Shown: positions 33,761-47,700 of the stretch, in pieces
Numbering within the stretch: the stretch's first letter is position 1
Layout of the letters: each line of letters starts with the position of its first letter
NCBI GenBank assembly: GCA_964017065.1
Contig: OZ024788.1
Coordinates: 7,556,875 to 7,620,874, forward strand
Reading direction: 5' to 3'
Origin: Haliclona indistincta
Lineage: Eukaryota; Porifera; Demospongiae; Haplosclerida; Chalinidae
DNA length: 64,000 bases
Notes under the pieces: model-generated
Told to the model about the DNA's origin: nothing
What the model saw: only the letters and a program-made list of their open reading frames with translations
Database searches by the model: none
Position numbers and translations under genes: made by a program

Positions 33761-34219
33761 TAACTATCATCAATTGTATTATCTGAATGTCAAAATGGTA
33801 TTTTTCTTCTTTGGTGTACTTTCTTTTTTATGGAAATGTGGGATCTAAGTATAAGGGAATGTATCCACAATTTTAAAACCATTTTGAGCTCTACAAGTGA
33901 GTGACAGCAGTAGCATCTGACAATTTTTTGATCCTGATTCTTGATGGGAAATACTGTGTTGAAACTCCACAGTGTTGTCATGTTTTAGCACGTACATACA
34001 GCACCCTGCAATGGATTGGGGTTCATGGACCAGCTCTACACGAGTATACTATGCTAATGGATCCATACCAATAGAAGAAGGTATATAGCCTCCTGTCTGG
34101 GATTGTTGATACCATGATGATGATGCATTCCAACGATGTGCTTATCAATATTGACCAAAGTTGACTTGACTAAAAACAATGCAGGTTTAAAAATGACAAA
34201 AATTCAAAACACAATTTGC
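33761..34219. other. Gap between MyD88 and TAF2 3' ends
   Basis: Convergent 3' flanks, AT-rich, with no gene seen. Short open frames here on both strands are chance. Confidence 0.5.
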
Positions 34220-37200
34220 TCAGTGACGATGTTTGTGTTTATGCTGTTTGTGTTTGTGCTTCTTCTTGTGTTCATCTTTATCTCTCTTCTGCTTCTTTGG
34301 TCTATGACTATGATCTTCGGCTTCCATGGCTTCCATCTCAGCTGAAGGATAAAGTAGCCCAAATAATTATTATTGTTCTTCTCAATAGCGTATTACATTG
34401 TCTACCTATTGGAGGAGTTTCGCTCCATTCAGAAGCAGAAGTCAATAGAAGGCTAGCTGAAGCAGGACTAACTTGTTTAGCAGGAACAGGTTTAGGACTC
34501 TTCAAACAAAGAACAAATCAAACAACATGCTTGTATAGGTCAAGATCTCACCACAACTGGAGACATAAGGCTAGATCGAGCAACCTTCTCTTTCAAGTCG
34601 ATCACAATAGCCAGCTACAAATCAAAAATCAAAATTGTAATCCTTAACTTCAAACCAGCTTACCCCTTGAGGAACACAAGAAGGAGTTATACGACCATAG
34701 AGTGAGCTGTATAATTCTACTGCAGCATTGCGTAACTTGGAGTCAGACGAGAACTTAGTACTATCAAAGTACACATTGAATACAGAGCATGTTCCTGGCC
34801 ATAATTTACCAGATTAGTTTCCATAGTCTCTCTACCAATGGTAAGGTGTTGAGGGCCGTGTCACTCTTGTGAAATGGAGGATGATCAGATAGCATGTTTA
34901 GAACAGCTAATCTAAAGAACAATAATATTTTATGTAACTAAAGAACTATTTGTCATAAACTATACCGAACACAAGGAAGATCATTTTCAACCACATCAAG
35001 AAGAAAGTTCAGCTCTTCCTGTTTTTGTTCACCTAAGAAAAGCAAATCAAGCATGTATTAATGAACAGATTTCACAAAACCCTCGGCGTGTTATGCACAT
35101 TGTAGTGTTAGGTCCTGGTTTGGTGCCAACCTGCTAGCTATGTAGTGCTAACCAGAAGACAGCAAAGTGCTGACCACAAGGTGTGTCACAAGGGCGTGAC
35201 CATGAACAATTGCTGTAGTGTTTCTCTACGCACCCTCCTGCAGTTTAGATGGAATCTACAAGTACCTAGATAGGCAACTATGGGCGCTTATGTAGTCAGA
35301 GAGGTCCAAGATGGCCGTCAAGGTGACCCAGCCATAACTCGAGAACGAAAGCAAAATCCACAAGTCACATTGCAAGCCATTGTCGTGCTTATCATGCTCA
35401 TAACCTTACCAGTGCTAGAAGTGATTGCTGATCTCTGCAGCTCGATGGACAGAACGAATGAATGAATAACAGACCAAGTACCATAACCCTTGCGCATGCG
35501 CTGAGGGTTAATATTAGCTCACTTTCTACAATATCAACGATGATCTCTAAAGCTGTCATTCTGACACCAATGAACTGGTCGGATCTAAGATGCAATCATT
35601 TGCTGTGAAGTTAGCTGTGGTTTTGTTAACATACTTTGCATACTCTTTGAAGACAGAACTGTCACTTGGCAGGTGTCCCATTTTCTGAAAGACTCTAAGA
35701 GCTTTGATACAACTGCAATATTAATGATCATTAACAGAGCTCTGACAACAAATATGCACAGTACCTGGCAGAGATCTTGTATTGGTATGAGGGAAGAACC
35801 TTTTCAATGTTTAATGACTGAATGACTTCTTGAAGTACACTCTAAAACGCACATAATAACAGATAAGCACAGCTACATGTACATGTATAAGACGACACTG
35901 TAGTAGAAGTGTACAACAACTTTTTTGTAACCAGATTGTCACTAAAATTAATATGTGATTGTTTTGATCACCTGAATATCACTTTGAAGTGTAGCCAGTG
36001 GGTTTTTAGAAAATTCAGTACTAATTAAAAAAGAAAATAACGTCAAAAACAAGTAAGTAAGTTACCCCGCTGGCTGCATGACAGATACTATGGGCGATAC
36101 ACTGTTTGCAAGAGCATCTATAAGACTGGCTTGATAGTGGCCATCTGAAAACTGCAAAAAAAACCCAGCAATGTTAAGTAGACTAAATAACAACATTATA
36201 GCAGGAAATTTTGGCCAAAATAAGTTTACATAAACGAATTTAAACAAACTAGGATCTCATCATCAAATTTTCTTTCGCCAAGATTAGTTTTACCCGCTTC
36301 ACAAATACGCCACATGGCAACAACAAAACTGATAAAAAATTTTATGGTCAATAATTACCAAGATTGCCATTATTTGATTTATATTGAGTCCCAGACATCC
36401 TAAAGGATGTAGTAATATGGAATGAAGTAATGCCATAAGGTGTTAGACAACATTGGTAGAACTAATGTTGCGTGCTGAGCTAAGACTCACCATGGCGGAA
36501 CATGTGATACTGAGTGAGGACGTCCTATGAATAGGAGGTTGGGTGGCACACCCACAATACCGTAAAGTGCTCTTATAAGGACACTTGTACCCCACCACAC
36601 CCAAAGATCAAAGGAAAATGGCAGGGTATATATCCCATATACCAAGGAAAATATGGATATTTTCCAGGATATTAAAGTTAAACCTGGCCAATATGGATAT
36701 TTTCCAGGAAGTGGCAAAGTAGCACTAGTCGCTTGTCCACACCTGCCCACCCGGCGAAAGTGCGTGGAGCTTTATACCCCACAAAATAGCAGATACTAGT
36801 GGGCCATCGTCAATAAATTATCAATAAATTTTTGGCGCACGTTTTAACCTTTGGGAAAGGTCAGCCAGCATTGCTGCCTGAAAGCGAAGTTACCGTGCGT
36901 TTTAGCTGCACAAAAGTTGACGCCAGGCTTCGTTTGTCGCCCAACTTGAACACGGGCGTTCGGCATTATAGACCTGGCGAGTGTGCGCTTGGAGGCGAGT
37001 GCTATGGGCTCCCATCGCTCGTAGATCTTCGCTTACAAGCTACAGAACAGCTACAGCAGCTACAAACACCACGAGAAGACTGCAGATGGTGGGGTACAAG
37101 TCAGTTAACTCCCGGTCTCTTCGGCGATCGGGATAATACCTCGGTGGTTAATTATGCCATCCTCGGGCTCCGCCCTCGGACAGCATAATTAACCACCTCG

Positions 37201-39482
37201 GTATATATCCCGTATTGCCTCAGAGACCGGGAGTTAACTATTATGTATCTTAAGAAAGCCATGGATTAGCCGCTCAAGCAAGGCTTGCCAGCACAGAAAA
37301 CGTCTTCATAGGACTGTAAATTCAGTGAAGAAGTTGCAGAGTGTTTTCATGGAGATATTCGAGCGGCAAGACATAAATAAGCGTGTTTTTGATGACACAC
37401 ATGAACACATTTTTATAGACGGACACAAATGCATTACCCTCCCGCACGGGTAATTACTTCTGAAGATTAGAGTTAATGGATTTTTGGAGAAGTAACTGCA
37501 ACTTCTCCACTGCAACCTTAGTTGTATCGCGTACCGCCTCGGTAGCCATGGGTTAACCTATACAACATGCCATTACGAACATATACTCAAAGTCACACGT
37601 GTAGAGGACGCACACACTCTTTAACCTGTGAGCACACACTCTTGTACCTGTGAGCACACACTCTTGTACCTGTGAGCACACGCTCTTGTACCTGTGAGCA
37701 CACACTCACATTTACAACATACAAGCTGTAGACAGGTGTACCTGAGTAGTGATGTGGTCCACCACGACAAGTTAAACTAGCAAACCTTATTTGTAGTGTT
37801 ATCATTGTACTTGAGCAGATCCAACAAGAAGGACAAAATTTCTCTAGGACATTGCCCATGCTTGTTCCTCACGCTGGCTGCACATTTTGGTAATTCCTAT
37901 AGTTATAAACTGGTAGTATATAAAGTGTTTAGGCAGACTAATGCGCAGATTCGCCGTTATCTTAATACTTTTAGATTTTAATCTCACGGTTTGACATCTA
38001 TGTTCTCGTGTAAATAGGCATATCAACTAAGTGTACATCATAAACAAACAATGTACCACAATTCTGATTGGTCGCATGATTAACCCAATAAGCAAGATTT
38101 TTTGCTTACTACAGGCACAAATAAACAGTACCTGCTGTATAAAATATGCTGCCGGATCAGAAAAATCGTTTTGACAGACCAAGTTGAGATGAGGATATGC
38201 CTGGACACAAAAAAGCTGTCTGAATGCTTGAACCAGGTGACCTAGAGAACCTCCATTACCCTCAGAAGCAAGAGATGTTAGAACCTATCAAGAACAAAAC
38301 AGTAAATCTCATAATACTTTATACAAACATAGAAACAGGTACGTGTATATATTCAAACTCGCATTCGAACTCATAATAAAAATGAAGCATCAAAGGTGCG
38401 TTGCCTCAGTGGAGATAGTCTCGCGGGCCAGACGTTCTGGGGGAACGTCTGGTCACTAAGGCCAGGTTTTCGTGGCACAATGGAATGTAATCAAACGACA
38501 CGTCACGTTTAAAATCACGTGCTTTAGTCAACGTCACCAGTCTAGTTAGCAAGCTTGTAGCATGTTAACAGTGCTTCTAGCATGCTAAAACTCTTCCTAG
38601 AGCAATACCAACCTGGTTGGCTATAATCGCGATGTCATGATCGCTGGAGCAGTCACGAGTCAACAAGAGAACTATTGCGTGTGAACATGAATCACGTAGA
38701 ATATACCGTCAGCAGCATCGAGAACAACGAGTAGCAGGCATTAGCCGTCGCTTGTAGAACTTTTCACGACAAACACGCCAGTTTTGTCAGCTAAAAGCTC
38801 TGTAAACAGCTTCATGCGCAATCGCGCCCCGTAGTCACGTGAAAACCCACGCAATTGATTGCTTATGAGGGCGCGCCGGAATGTTGGCGTCGCTCACAGA
38901 AACCTGGCTTTAGTGACCAGACGTTCCCCCAGAACGTCTGGCCCGCGAGACTACAGTGGAGATGCATGTAAGCAGCAGATGCATCAGGTTGGAAGCATAA
39001 TCAGTAAAACCATACGGTGGAAGCATGCAACTACATGAGCAACATATTCATGGAAGGACAGCAGAACTGAAGCATGCAAGCAGCAGAACCATGGAAGCAT
39101 GCAAGCAGCAGAACCATGGAAGCATGCAAGCAGCAGAACCATGCATGCATGCAAGCAGCAGAACCATGCATGCAAGCAGCAGAACCATGCATGCAACGAG
39201 CGAGATGAGTCTGAAGACGCTTTTGCTCGCTAGTTTCATTGCTGCTTATGGAGTCGTGTGAGCTGCACTGTCACAGATCAAGCCTTCAAGTTGCGATGTA
39301 GCCAGCTGTATTGTCTCTGAAGGAAGCCTGAACGCTTGCAACAGCAGTCCAGGAGAGCAAATCACACCATAACTCGAAAACATAATCGCAATTCTGCCAA
39401 ACTTGCTTTTCATAAACTACTGAGATCTACCTGTGCTGCTAATTTCAGCGTTTAGTAGCAAGCGGTTGCTGTGAAATGCATT

Positions 39483-39517
<35 letters not shown>

Positions 39518-41697
39518 AACAGACTACTCAACTGTATGCCTATGTGGCTCCGCCCACCTCGGCATAATGATTATTGCATGATTACAGAAAAAGATCGTGA
39601 ATTGCAACCAAACGCTGCCCTGACAAGTGACGACTGCATTTACGTGGCTGAAATACTCGTGATCGCCAAGCTGTCTGAACCCTTCAGTGGAAAGAAACAT
39701 GAAAATGTGGAAAACACCGTGACCAAGGAGAAAGAGGAGGTGGTTGCAAAGGTTCAAGAGAATGAGAAAACTACCAATTGCAAGGTACTACCAAAGGTGG
39801 AGCCGAAGGAACCTGAGAAAGTGATCGCAAAAGAGCCCAAGGAGAAGCAGGAGAATATTGACAAGATAATTGAAGAGAAAGTAATGCAAGTGGAGGAGAA
39901 AGATATGGTAGTGGATGTGACAGAAAAAGAAATGACAGGAGAGATCAAACAGGAGAGGTCGAGGTTTCCAAGAGGGAGATAATCTCTGAAGAAGTGGAGG
40001 TGATCCAGGAGACCCAGAAGAAGATTGCTGTAGACGGTCATGTGACTCAGAAGGAGGACACTGTTGAACTGAGTGAAGAGGCCAAAGATGTTTCTGAAAA
40101 TACTGAAGTGACCCATGCAGAGAAAGCAACTGAAGAGGCTGATATGGTCCAGAAGGAAGAGGCCGATGTGACCTAGAAAATATTACTGAAGAGGTTGAGG
40201 TGGACAAAGTGGATGATATCTCTGATGAGAAGCAAGATAAGGTGTTGACCGAAGAGGAGAAAGAGGTAGAGAAGACAGAAAAAGTCGAGGTAGAGAATGT
40301 GGCCAATGAAGATGAGGATGAAAATGGTGTTGTAAAGAAGAAGCAATAGAGATTGACAACTCGATGCCTCGGTGGAGATGCATGTAAGCAGCAGATGCAT
40401 CAGGTAACAGAAAAATTGAAGCATGCAAGTAGAAGAACCATGGAAGCATAATCAGTAAAACCATACGGTGGAAGCATGCAAGATATGCAACTGCTTAAGC
40501 AACATAATTATTTATGGTGAAAAGCAGTAGAACCATGGAAGCAAGCAAGCAGCAGAACCATAGATTGTACATGTAGCTAAAATGCATTGTACAAGCTGTT
40601 GTAATAAAGATACAAGCTGTTTATGGAAGACTGACCTGCATAGACTGTATCAACGCTTGCTTGCTCAGGCTCACTCGACGAGCGAGATAAGTCTCAAGAT
40701 GCTTTTGCTCGCTAGTTTCACTGCTGCTTATGGAGTCGTATGAGCTGCACTGTCACAGATCAAGCCTTCAAGTTGCACTGTAGCCGGCTGTCTGAAGGAA
40801 GCTTGAACAATCGCAACGGCAGTACAGGCGAGCAGATCATGCCACAACTCGAAAACAAAGCAATTTTGACAAATTTATTTTTCATAAACTACTGAGCTCT
40901 ACCTGTGTTGCTAATTTCAGCACTTAGTAGCAAGCGATTGTTGAGATACGCATTGTGAACACACACACACACACACACACACCTTGACCTTGAATAAACG
41001 CTACCCGTATGGGTCACGCGTCCCCTCGAATGAGAGGAATGAACGATAGATTGCTATGTGGAGCCTGCACGACAACGATGCACAGTCAGACCACCTCTGC
41101 TTCTGAACCATTTGTCACATGTCACACATTGTACAGCACCTGCCTGCTCGTGGATTGGCTTACTACGCTCTTTTAGGCACTTATGCCTAGCCTTGTCGCT
41201 CTCTCTGGTGAAGGATCGCTGACACACTTCACAGTGTACATTCTTCTGAGTTGATGCCCTTCTGAGTTGGTCTTGTGCTGCTTGTATGTTGGTGAGTGAC
41301 TGCTGCCACGTACCCCTCCAACCATCTCTGTCTTGAGCAGCGCTAAACCAATCCTTATCACCAAGGCCCACCGCTTTCATATCACTCTTGACTAGATCTC
41401 TCCACCTTCTTCTTGGGCCACTGAGAGGTCGAGTTGCAGGCAGCCAACCAAACAAGCACAGCTTTGGCAAACGATGTTGTGGCATCCTAGCAAGGTGTCC
41501 AAGCCATTCTAGCCGTCTTCTCATTAGCTTAACTCTGATCGACTCAACATCCCCCCACCACTCTCTAACCGTCGCTGAAGAGATGTGCTCTGTCCACTGC
41601 TTCTGATTAGTGATACCAAGGATTACTCTAATGCACCTATGATGGAAACTGTTAAGCTTTTTCACATCCCTCTTAAGGGGTACCCAACATTCACTGC

Positions 41698-41764
<67 letters not shown>

Positions 41765-44700
41765 CGACTACTAAACGCCTATGTGGCTTCGCCCACCTTG
41801 GATAATAATTACACTAATTTCTTAAAATTACAATGTGTAGTCAAGTTCACTGTGATCTGTTTTTTTAAAATCCCTACATAATCAATGCCAAGTGGCAATG
41901 ATGCAATATGAAAGTGTACATGTAAGTCACATGTACATGAGCACGGGAACTGAGGCACTACAATAAACAACAAACCTGAATCTCAAGGGGATCTATCATA
42001 GTGTGGCTATAATGGACATGCATGTAAAAAATTGTCATGTGAAATCAAAAATTGTACTTCAACTTTACACATGCACTCATACATTATGAGCCCACAACTT
42101 GAACATACTGCATGTCATCATGTCATCTTTCTGACCTTGCTGAGAGAGTGAGCAGCTGCAATTCTGACATGATAGTAGAAGCTGTTGTTAAGTACAGCAT
42201 CTTGAAGAGCACTTTGTACGGTAGAACTAGGAAAATCACTCAGAGCTTCAATTGCCTAATGCAAAACAGTACAGTATCACATAAATCAACTACAGAACAA
42301 ACAAAAATCAGAAAATTAAAATATTTATTCTCTAGAAAGACAAAATCAACTACATCATTGTGGCAAGGTTTACTACTGACAAGCTGGCCACATAATTTAT
42401 TTCAACTGAGGTGGCAGTTTACACAGGGGTCATTCCATATGAAATCAACCACACTTTGAAAGTTCAAGTTACGGAATTGCACGAAACTTGGTACACATGT
42501 TGGGTAGAGTAAGGTTATTACTTTCCTGAAATAAAAGTGATCTATGATGAATGGCTTCTGAGATATAGCCAATTAACTATCTGACTTTTTAACGAAAATG
42601 GCTTCACTAGCTGTTACTCATGTCATTGTAACTTTTTATCAGAACATTTCTACATCATGAGGCTAGTACCATCTTATACTGGCTTTCACATGAAATGTTG
42701 TAAGGCTTCATTTTCAAAATTTATTAATTAATTAACAGGTTGTTAAACTTTGACCTACGATTTCTCAAAAAACGCGTCCTGAATTTTTTTGTTGTCAATG
42801 TATAATCATGCCACACTATTGGTCTATCACTTGCCAGAGTTTAGTTTTGGGACCAGCACGGGCTACAGAAATATGTCTAACGAGCTATGAATAATCGGCT
42901 AATAAGAACCAATATCATGGTAAAAACAAACATACAAGTGTACAATTTGTAACAAAACAGTTCATTTGTGACTATAATACTACTAAAGCTTATTATTTGA
43001 TGTTTAGTAACATTAATTTTAAAATTATATGAAAAATCTGTAGAAAATTAACCCTTTCAATGATGTATTGAGATTAAATTCTCATTGTTTTGGAGACCCA
43101 TGAATTGATTAACTACAGGGCTGTATTGAACTCTAGTGTGATTTTCAAGCCTCCTGTTAGATGATTGTACTGGTCAGACAGGTTCACGAAATGTGCTTGC
43201 TCAGGCTCATTTGCACTGTTTGCACTCACTCAAGTTCATGGTTATTTTTACTAAACATATTTTTAATGCTTATTGTTGGCACACCCATGGCCATAGCAGT
43301 AACTAGTGACAAGAAAATAACTATAGTGCACAGATAGTGTATGTACTTCTTTCAATATGGACTAGGTATTATATTTTTGAGATTTAAGCTATAAACCAAT
43401 ATTAAAAATATCACATGGATAGCAACACTCAACATACTGTATGTGCAGGGCAATGATCAATTTTTATTACAAATTGTACACTCGTATGTTTGTTTTTACC
43501 ATGATATTGGTTCTTATTAGCCGATTATTCATATCTCGTTAGACATATTTCAGTAGCCCGTGCTGGTCCCAAAACTAAACTCTGGCAAGTGATAGACCAA
43601 TAGTGTGGCATGATTATACATTGACAACAAAAAAATTCAGGACGCGTTTTTTGAGAAATCGTAGGTCAAAGTTTAACAACCTGTTAATTAATTAATAATG
43701 AAGCCTTACAACATTTCATGTGAAAGCCAGTTTCATGAGCTATAAGATGGTACTAGCCTCATGATGTAGAAATGTTCTGATAAAAAGTTACAATGACATG
43801 AGTAACAGCTAGTGAAGCCATTTTCGTTAAAAAGTCCGATAGTTAATTGGCTATATCTCAGAAGCCATTCATCATAGATCACTTTTATTTCACGAAAGTA
43901 ATAACCTTACTCTACCCAACATGTGTACCAAGTTTCGTGCAATTCCGTAACTTAAACTTTCAAAGTGTGGTTGATTTCATATGGAATGACCCACAGACAA
44001 TCAGTCCCAAAAATGGAAAATGCATGCGTATAATTTAGCTGCAGCGTTTTGGCTGTTTACAGATGCCATTTTGCAACCAGAAGTTAATTTAACCAATGGA
44101 ATGTGGGTGTGGTGTTTTTAGCCGAGCATGCTGTTATTTGCTTGTACGCACGAACCAAAGCAAAAGAAACTCTTTGTTGATAGATGTTGTTTGAGGACTC
44201 TTCCTAGCATGGATCAAGTGAAAAGGATGGCACCTCATTAATTTTATGTGTACTTAAGTGGGTGTGGCCCGTGTCAAGTCCATGGTTTACGCTGTTAGGC
44301 GAAGCTTTTTAAGGTTATGGGTTTAGCATTTAGTTTGCAGTTCAGTTCAGTTCATCTTGTTTAGCAAGTCCACTATCGACACATGATTGTATAGTACAGG
44401 CCATGCCCACTTAAGTGTGCATAAAATTAACGAGGTGCCGTTCTCCTCTTGATCCCGTAGTATTCTTTAAGGCTGAAGTACGCTCACACAAAAAAATTAA
44501 ATATTTTTTGCTGTTTACACGAGCTTTTTCAATTTTCAAGTCTCCGTTTTCAGAAGTATCCGCTCTACCTATGCGTTTTCATTGTTTCGGTGTAAACGCC
44601 CGACCAAAACGGATACTAAACTATTCCTAATAGCGTTGTCGTGTAAACGCTGCCTGATTTGAGTATAATTATGTTTATGAAGCTCTGAGCTTCATTTTTT

Positions 44701-47700
44701 GGAGCTCAACAAGCTCTAACAACAAACTCTAAATACAGAAAACATCTACTGTCTGACAATAAGATCTGATCATACCTCGAGTTGGCTGACAGCATCTCTG
44801 TTGTAGGCCAGTGTGTTTATCCATACAGTATCAGGTTGCTGCATGTTAATTTGCCTAATCCAAAGCATTTCGGGATCTGGTTTTACCCACATCACTGGTA
44901 CCTCCATGCTGCAAGTATAAGAAAGAACAATAGTAAAGTACAATCTTCATTTTGACTACAAAGGTTATTCAACACCACGAGCATTTTTTTTTAGTTTTGA
45001 GGCAATTTCTCTTTCTGCTCATGCATTGTGTACAGTGAAGTATCTCGTAACCTAATCTCAAGAGTGCACTTACTCTAAGCCAGATACACCAATCTCAATC
45101 TCTTCTCCGTGACTAAGAGGCATCTTTCTTTTCTTTGCTCTGTAGTATAAAAATGACATTTTAACAAGCAAATTTTAGGCGTAATGCACAAACTGACCAA
45201 TTCCACATGTGTGCATAAGTGATTTTATCACTAACTTGCGTATTTTTGAATGACACGGAATCTCATAGCTGCTGGTGTTTTCTTCAATCTGTATGTTATG
45301 AGTAAAGAAACCATCAAATTCCTGAACAACCACTGTCATGGGCCCCTATAGATAAAGACAATAAAATAAAGCATCGATGCACATGATTATATATAACTTA
45401 TAAATCAACTAATAAAAGGGAAACACCGAGTGAGAAAAATAATTGCTTACTACAAATTTGCTATAGCCATGTTTGGAGTCTTGAGTCATCTGTAGTTCAA
45501 TCATGTTCTTCTTGCGTATATAAGTAAACGAAGAATGGAAGCAAGCCACTCCACTGCGACACACCCACTGCTCCATAAAATGTGACAAATCCTTTCCGGA
45601 AACAGTAAGCAACAAGTTCAAAAACTGCAGAAAATTTACAATGAACCATCAAGTACAGCAACAACAAATTATCTTCTAGCACATCGATATACTACTCGCT
45701 ATCAGAAGTAGGCAAACTCATCTTATTTTGTTCCTATCAATAATACAGCTCTATTAGGTGGTTTCACATAAAGTGCATTATTATCTTACAGTACTGTACA
45801 TGTGGCTATGCTGACTTACCCCACTGGTAGACACAAACATACTCTGCCATAAAAGATACTCCAGAGACTGACAAGCACCTGATGCAAGTGTCAGAAGTTT
45901 ATTAAATACCTGTACCGTAACAGATCAAAATTATGCCAAGACAAGTAATGCAAGTAATGACAAGACATCACAGAAAAACTGGCCTTTATGAGTGTAAAAG
46001 CATCATAACATGCTTAAAGGTACAAAGAACTGAATAAGACACAATAACACTTGCCTGAAGAAAAAGATCATGTCCTATCTTTTGTTGAATCATTCGCAGC
46101 ACAAGATGAGCTTTAGTAGCTAATATATTCTTTTCGCTATCATTCATGAGATCAGGATGAGAGTTGGTTGGAGTGGGTGAGGAAGGAGACCCAGACCTAC
46201 CGCTACCTACACACAACATGATATACAGTAAGTGAATAAAGAGCAAAATCGCTCCACAAAAATCATGCACACACATGACATTGCAACATAGGGCATCATC
46301 ACAGCTTGCACGGATCCACAGACAGAAGCAGCAGTATATACAAGTAAGGTAAAAAGTTTTAATAAAAATTTAGGGATGACGCTTGCAAAAGCAAAGGAAC
46401 AAGATGAAATAATGCTTGCAAAAGTAAAACTCCCAAGTATACCTACATCAGCGGCTTAATTGCTATAAGAGAGCAGATCAGCTATAAAATCCACCACCAG
46501 ACGAAATATCAGTGTTTGTATGCTAATACATTGTATGTAGCTGCCATCTAGTTTTCCGTTCATCCCTACATGCCTCCCTAATACACATGCGATGGTGCAG
46601 GTTTGGTAGCAGTTTTTTCACTCAGGACAGCGCTAGGCTTACTGAAAGAAGAAAAAGATGAACAGTTTGTGTGGGTGGCGATTTCAGTTAACCACTTTAG
46701 AAACGTCTGCCAGCTTCGCCTAAGGTATTTTCATGCTCAGAACAATCGTCTGATCAATCTATAATCTCAAGAAATGCTAAAACAGCTAAGATTTGCAACG
46801 GCTCTCTGAGAGTCACCATCTTGATTTCGTCGTCAAGCAAGCAGTCCCGATGACTTACATAGACTTCCTACAAGCGCTTACACTTCAGATTCACTTAGAG
46901 ATTATTAAAATGCAGTAGAAATGTGTGATAACTCATTTTCACACATGAGTAGCAACCATCTTAAATTGCGGTCATCCCTACATATCATTGCCGAGCAGCA
47001 ATGATAATTTGAACAAGCGAGCAAACATTAAGCTTTGGCTTCAGTTGTATTTCAGCCATATTAGCTGCTTTATGAAACTGCTGCTACTGTGCATGGATGA
47101 ACCGAAGTCATGTAAAGACGGCTATAGACAAAATTGCTTCACTGCTAAAAACAAGGCCGTACAATGCAATTAGTTTAGATTACTGTTGACAACTTACTTG
47201 CACTAAGTGAAGAAACTGAACCACAGAGAGGAGCAAGATGATGATCCATCTCATACTTACATACCTTCTGGTGTTCCTGGTTAAACAGAGTCACACGAAT
47301 TATTGATAACACTAATACAATAATTATTATAGGGAAGAATTTTATATGTGCTAGTAATTAACAGAAGATACTTGCTGAAGATTTGATGATAAAAGTGTGA
47401 CACTTTCTAGTTCCACACACAGAGTCATACCTGCATAATCCAATATTGATATTCAGTGCTACCAAACATTTTCTTAGTAAATAAACCAGCAACAAAACCA
47501 GCCATGCCCACTGGTAACCACCAATCATTACTAAAATAATTAGAAACAAAATTATTTCATGTATTATTTTGTTTAAATTCACAACATACATGGATTGTGG
47601 TTGCAAGTAGCATCCAAAGTACTGTTTGGCAATACTATAAGCAATCACTTTACGTGTTGACATCACTAGATCAATGACTCTTCTAGAGTGGAGCAAATTT

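Noticed and set aside
36832..37188. 118-codon open frame in a less AT-rich patch
   Set aside because: No recognisable domain, starts at a non-ATG codon and runs into the hairpin repeat. Described as part of the composite repeat instead.
37611..37710. Regular 22-bp units that could suggest a CRISPR array
   Set aside because: The units are directly adjacent with no unique spacers, and the genome is eukaryotic. It is a minisatellite.
39988..40306. Ser/Leu/His-rich minus-strand frames opposite the Lys/Glu-rich relic
   Set aside because: They are the complement of GA-rich codons and have no independent support.
41700..41764. Cys-Val repeat start on the LINE frame
   Set aside because: It is the translation of the CA/TG microsatellite next to the truncation point, not part of the LINE protein.
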